From contig FR880245.1 in assembly GCA_000435195.1 (NCBI GenBank), positions 15,524-21,239 on the forward strand: a DNA stretch of 5,716 nucleotides, written 5' to 3'. Positions 5,528 to 5,716 of this stretch are shown here, in pieces (the first letter of the stretch is position 1; the number at the start of each line of letters is the position of its first letter). The stretch comes from Clostridium sp. CAG:169 (GTDB taxonomy: Bacteria; Bacillota; Clostridia; Oscillospirales; Ruminococcaceae). Made by a program: the position numbers and the translations under genes. The notes under the pieces are model-generated. The model made no database searches. It saw only the letters and a list, made by a program, of their open reading frames with translations, and was not told the origin of the DNA.

Positions 5528-5716
5528 GTTTATACTTTATCTTAAAGATGGCAGGCGACCTGTCACTTTTGTATGCCGCTGCCAACGCCTTTTTCTGCAT
5601 GACCAGCTGCGACGTTTCCTTTCTTCCGCTGCTGGTGCTGTCCTGCTGCGGCGGGCTGGGTCTGTTTTTGAACAGCAAAAAGCCCATCCTGCGCTATCTG
5701 GCGCTGCTGCCTGCTC
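5524..5716 (+). CDS. Hydrophobic protein, third gene of the MoxR operon (partial, C-terminus beyond the right edge)
   Basis: ATG 5524 overlaps the DUF58 stop by four bases (ATGA) and has AAGGAGG (5507-5513) 10 nt upstream, so it is a real start. The 64 visible codons give a protein with two hydrophobic stretches (about residues 13-25 and 31-49) and no stop. Four cysteines (25, 29, 41, 42) lie in or near them. In comparable operons the third gene is often a multi-pass membrane protein with an external transglutaminase-like domain, and the hydrophobic start fits that, but the domain would lie outside the window. I do not recognise the visible part by sequence. Confidence 0.85.
   Translation, partial: MSLYFILKMAGDLSLLYAAANAFFCMTSCDVSFLPLLVLSCCGGLGLFLNSKKPILRYLALLPA

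Overview
The window looks like a chromosomal segment of a moderately GC-rich Gram-positive anaerobe, most likely a Clostridia (Oscillospirales-type) gut bacterium. The evidence is consensus-like sigma-A promoters, strong AGGAGG-type ribosome binding sites, several TTG starts, a lipobox thioredoxin-like lipoprotein, and a CXXC miniprotein family typical of Clostridia. Genus level cannot be decided from the sequence alone. I see no mobile element, CRISPR array, tRNA or rRNA.

Left part (1-1738, minus strand): a three-gene redox module read right to left from a strong promoter at 1710-1738. It comprises a TlpA/thioredoxin-fold lipoprotein (1020-1649), a 49-residue membrane miniprotein ending in a CMEC motif (867-1016, too short for many gene callers), and a NapH/YccM-like polytopic 4Fe-4S protein that starts at TTG 785 and runs off the left edge. 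A rho-independent terminator (815-852) lies between the miniprotein and the 4Fe-4S gene, so expression of the latter probably depends on readthrough. The module reads as an electron or thiol relay from cytoplasmic iron-sulfur centres through the membrane to an extracytoplasmic thioredoxin-like protein. That function is inferred.

Middle (1739-3246, plus strand): a divergently transcribed single gene with its own promoter (1895-1923) and a strong terminator (3214-3246). It encodes a GT4 glycosyltransferase resembling 1,2-diacylglycerol 3-glucosyltransferases, probably for membrane glycolipid synthesis.

Right part (3337-5716, plus strand): an extended -10 promoter (3337-3365) drives a MoxR AAA+ ATPase (3403-4353, TTG start), a DUF58 protein (4367-5527, TTG start), and the beginning of a small hydrophobic protein (from 5524, ATGA overlap) that leaves the window. 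This is the classic MoxR-DUF58 (often plus transglutaminase-like membrane protein) operon, a chaperone-like system thought to act on cell-surface or membrane complexes.

The long antisense and out-of-frame ORFs elsewhere in the window are coding shadows.
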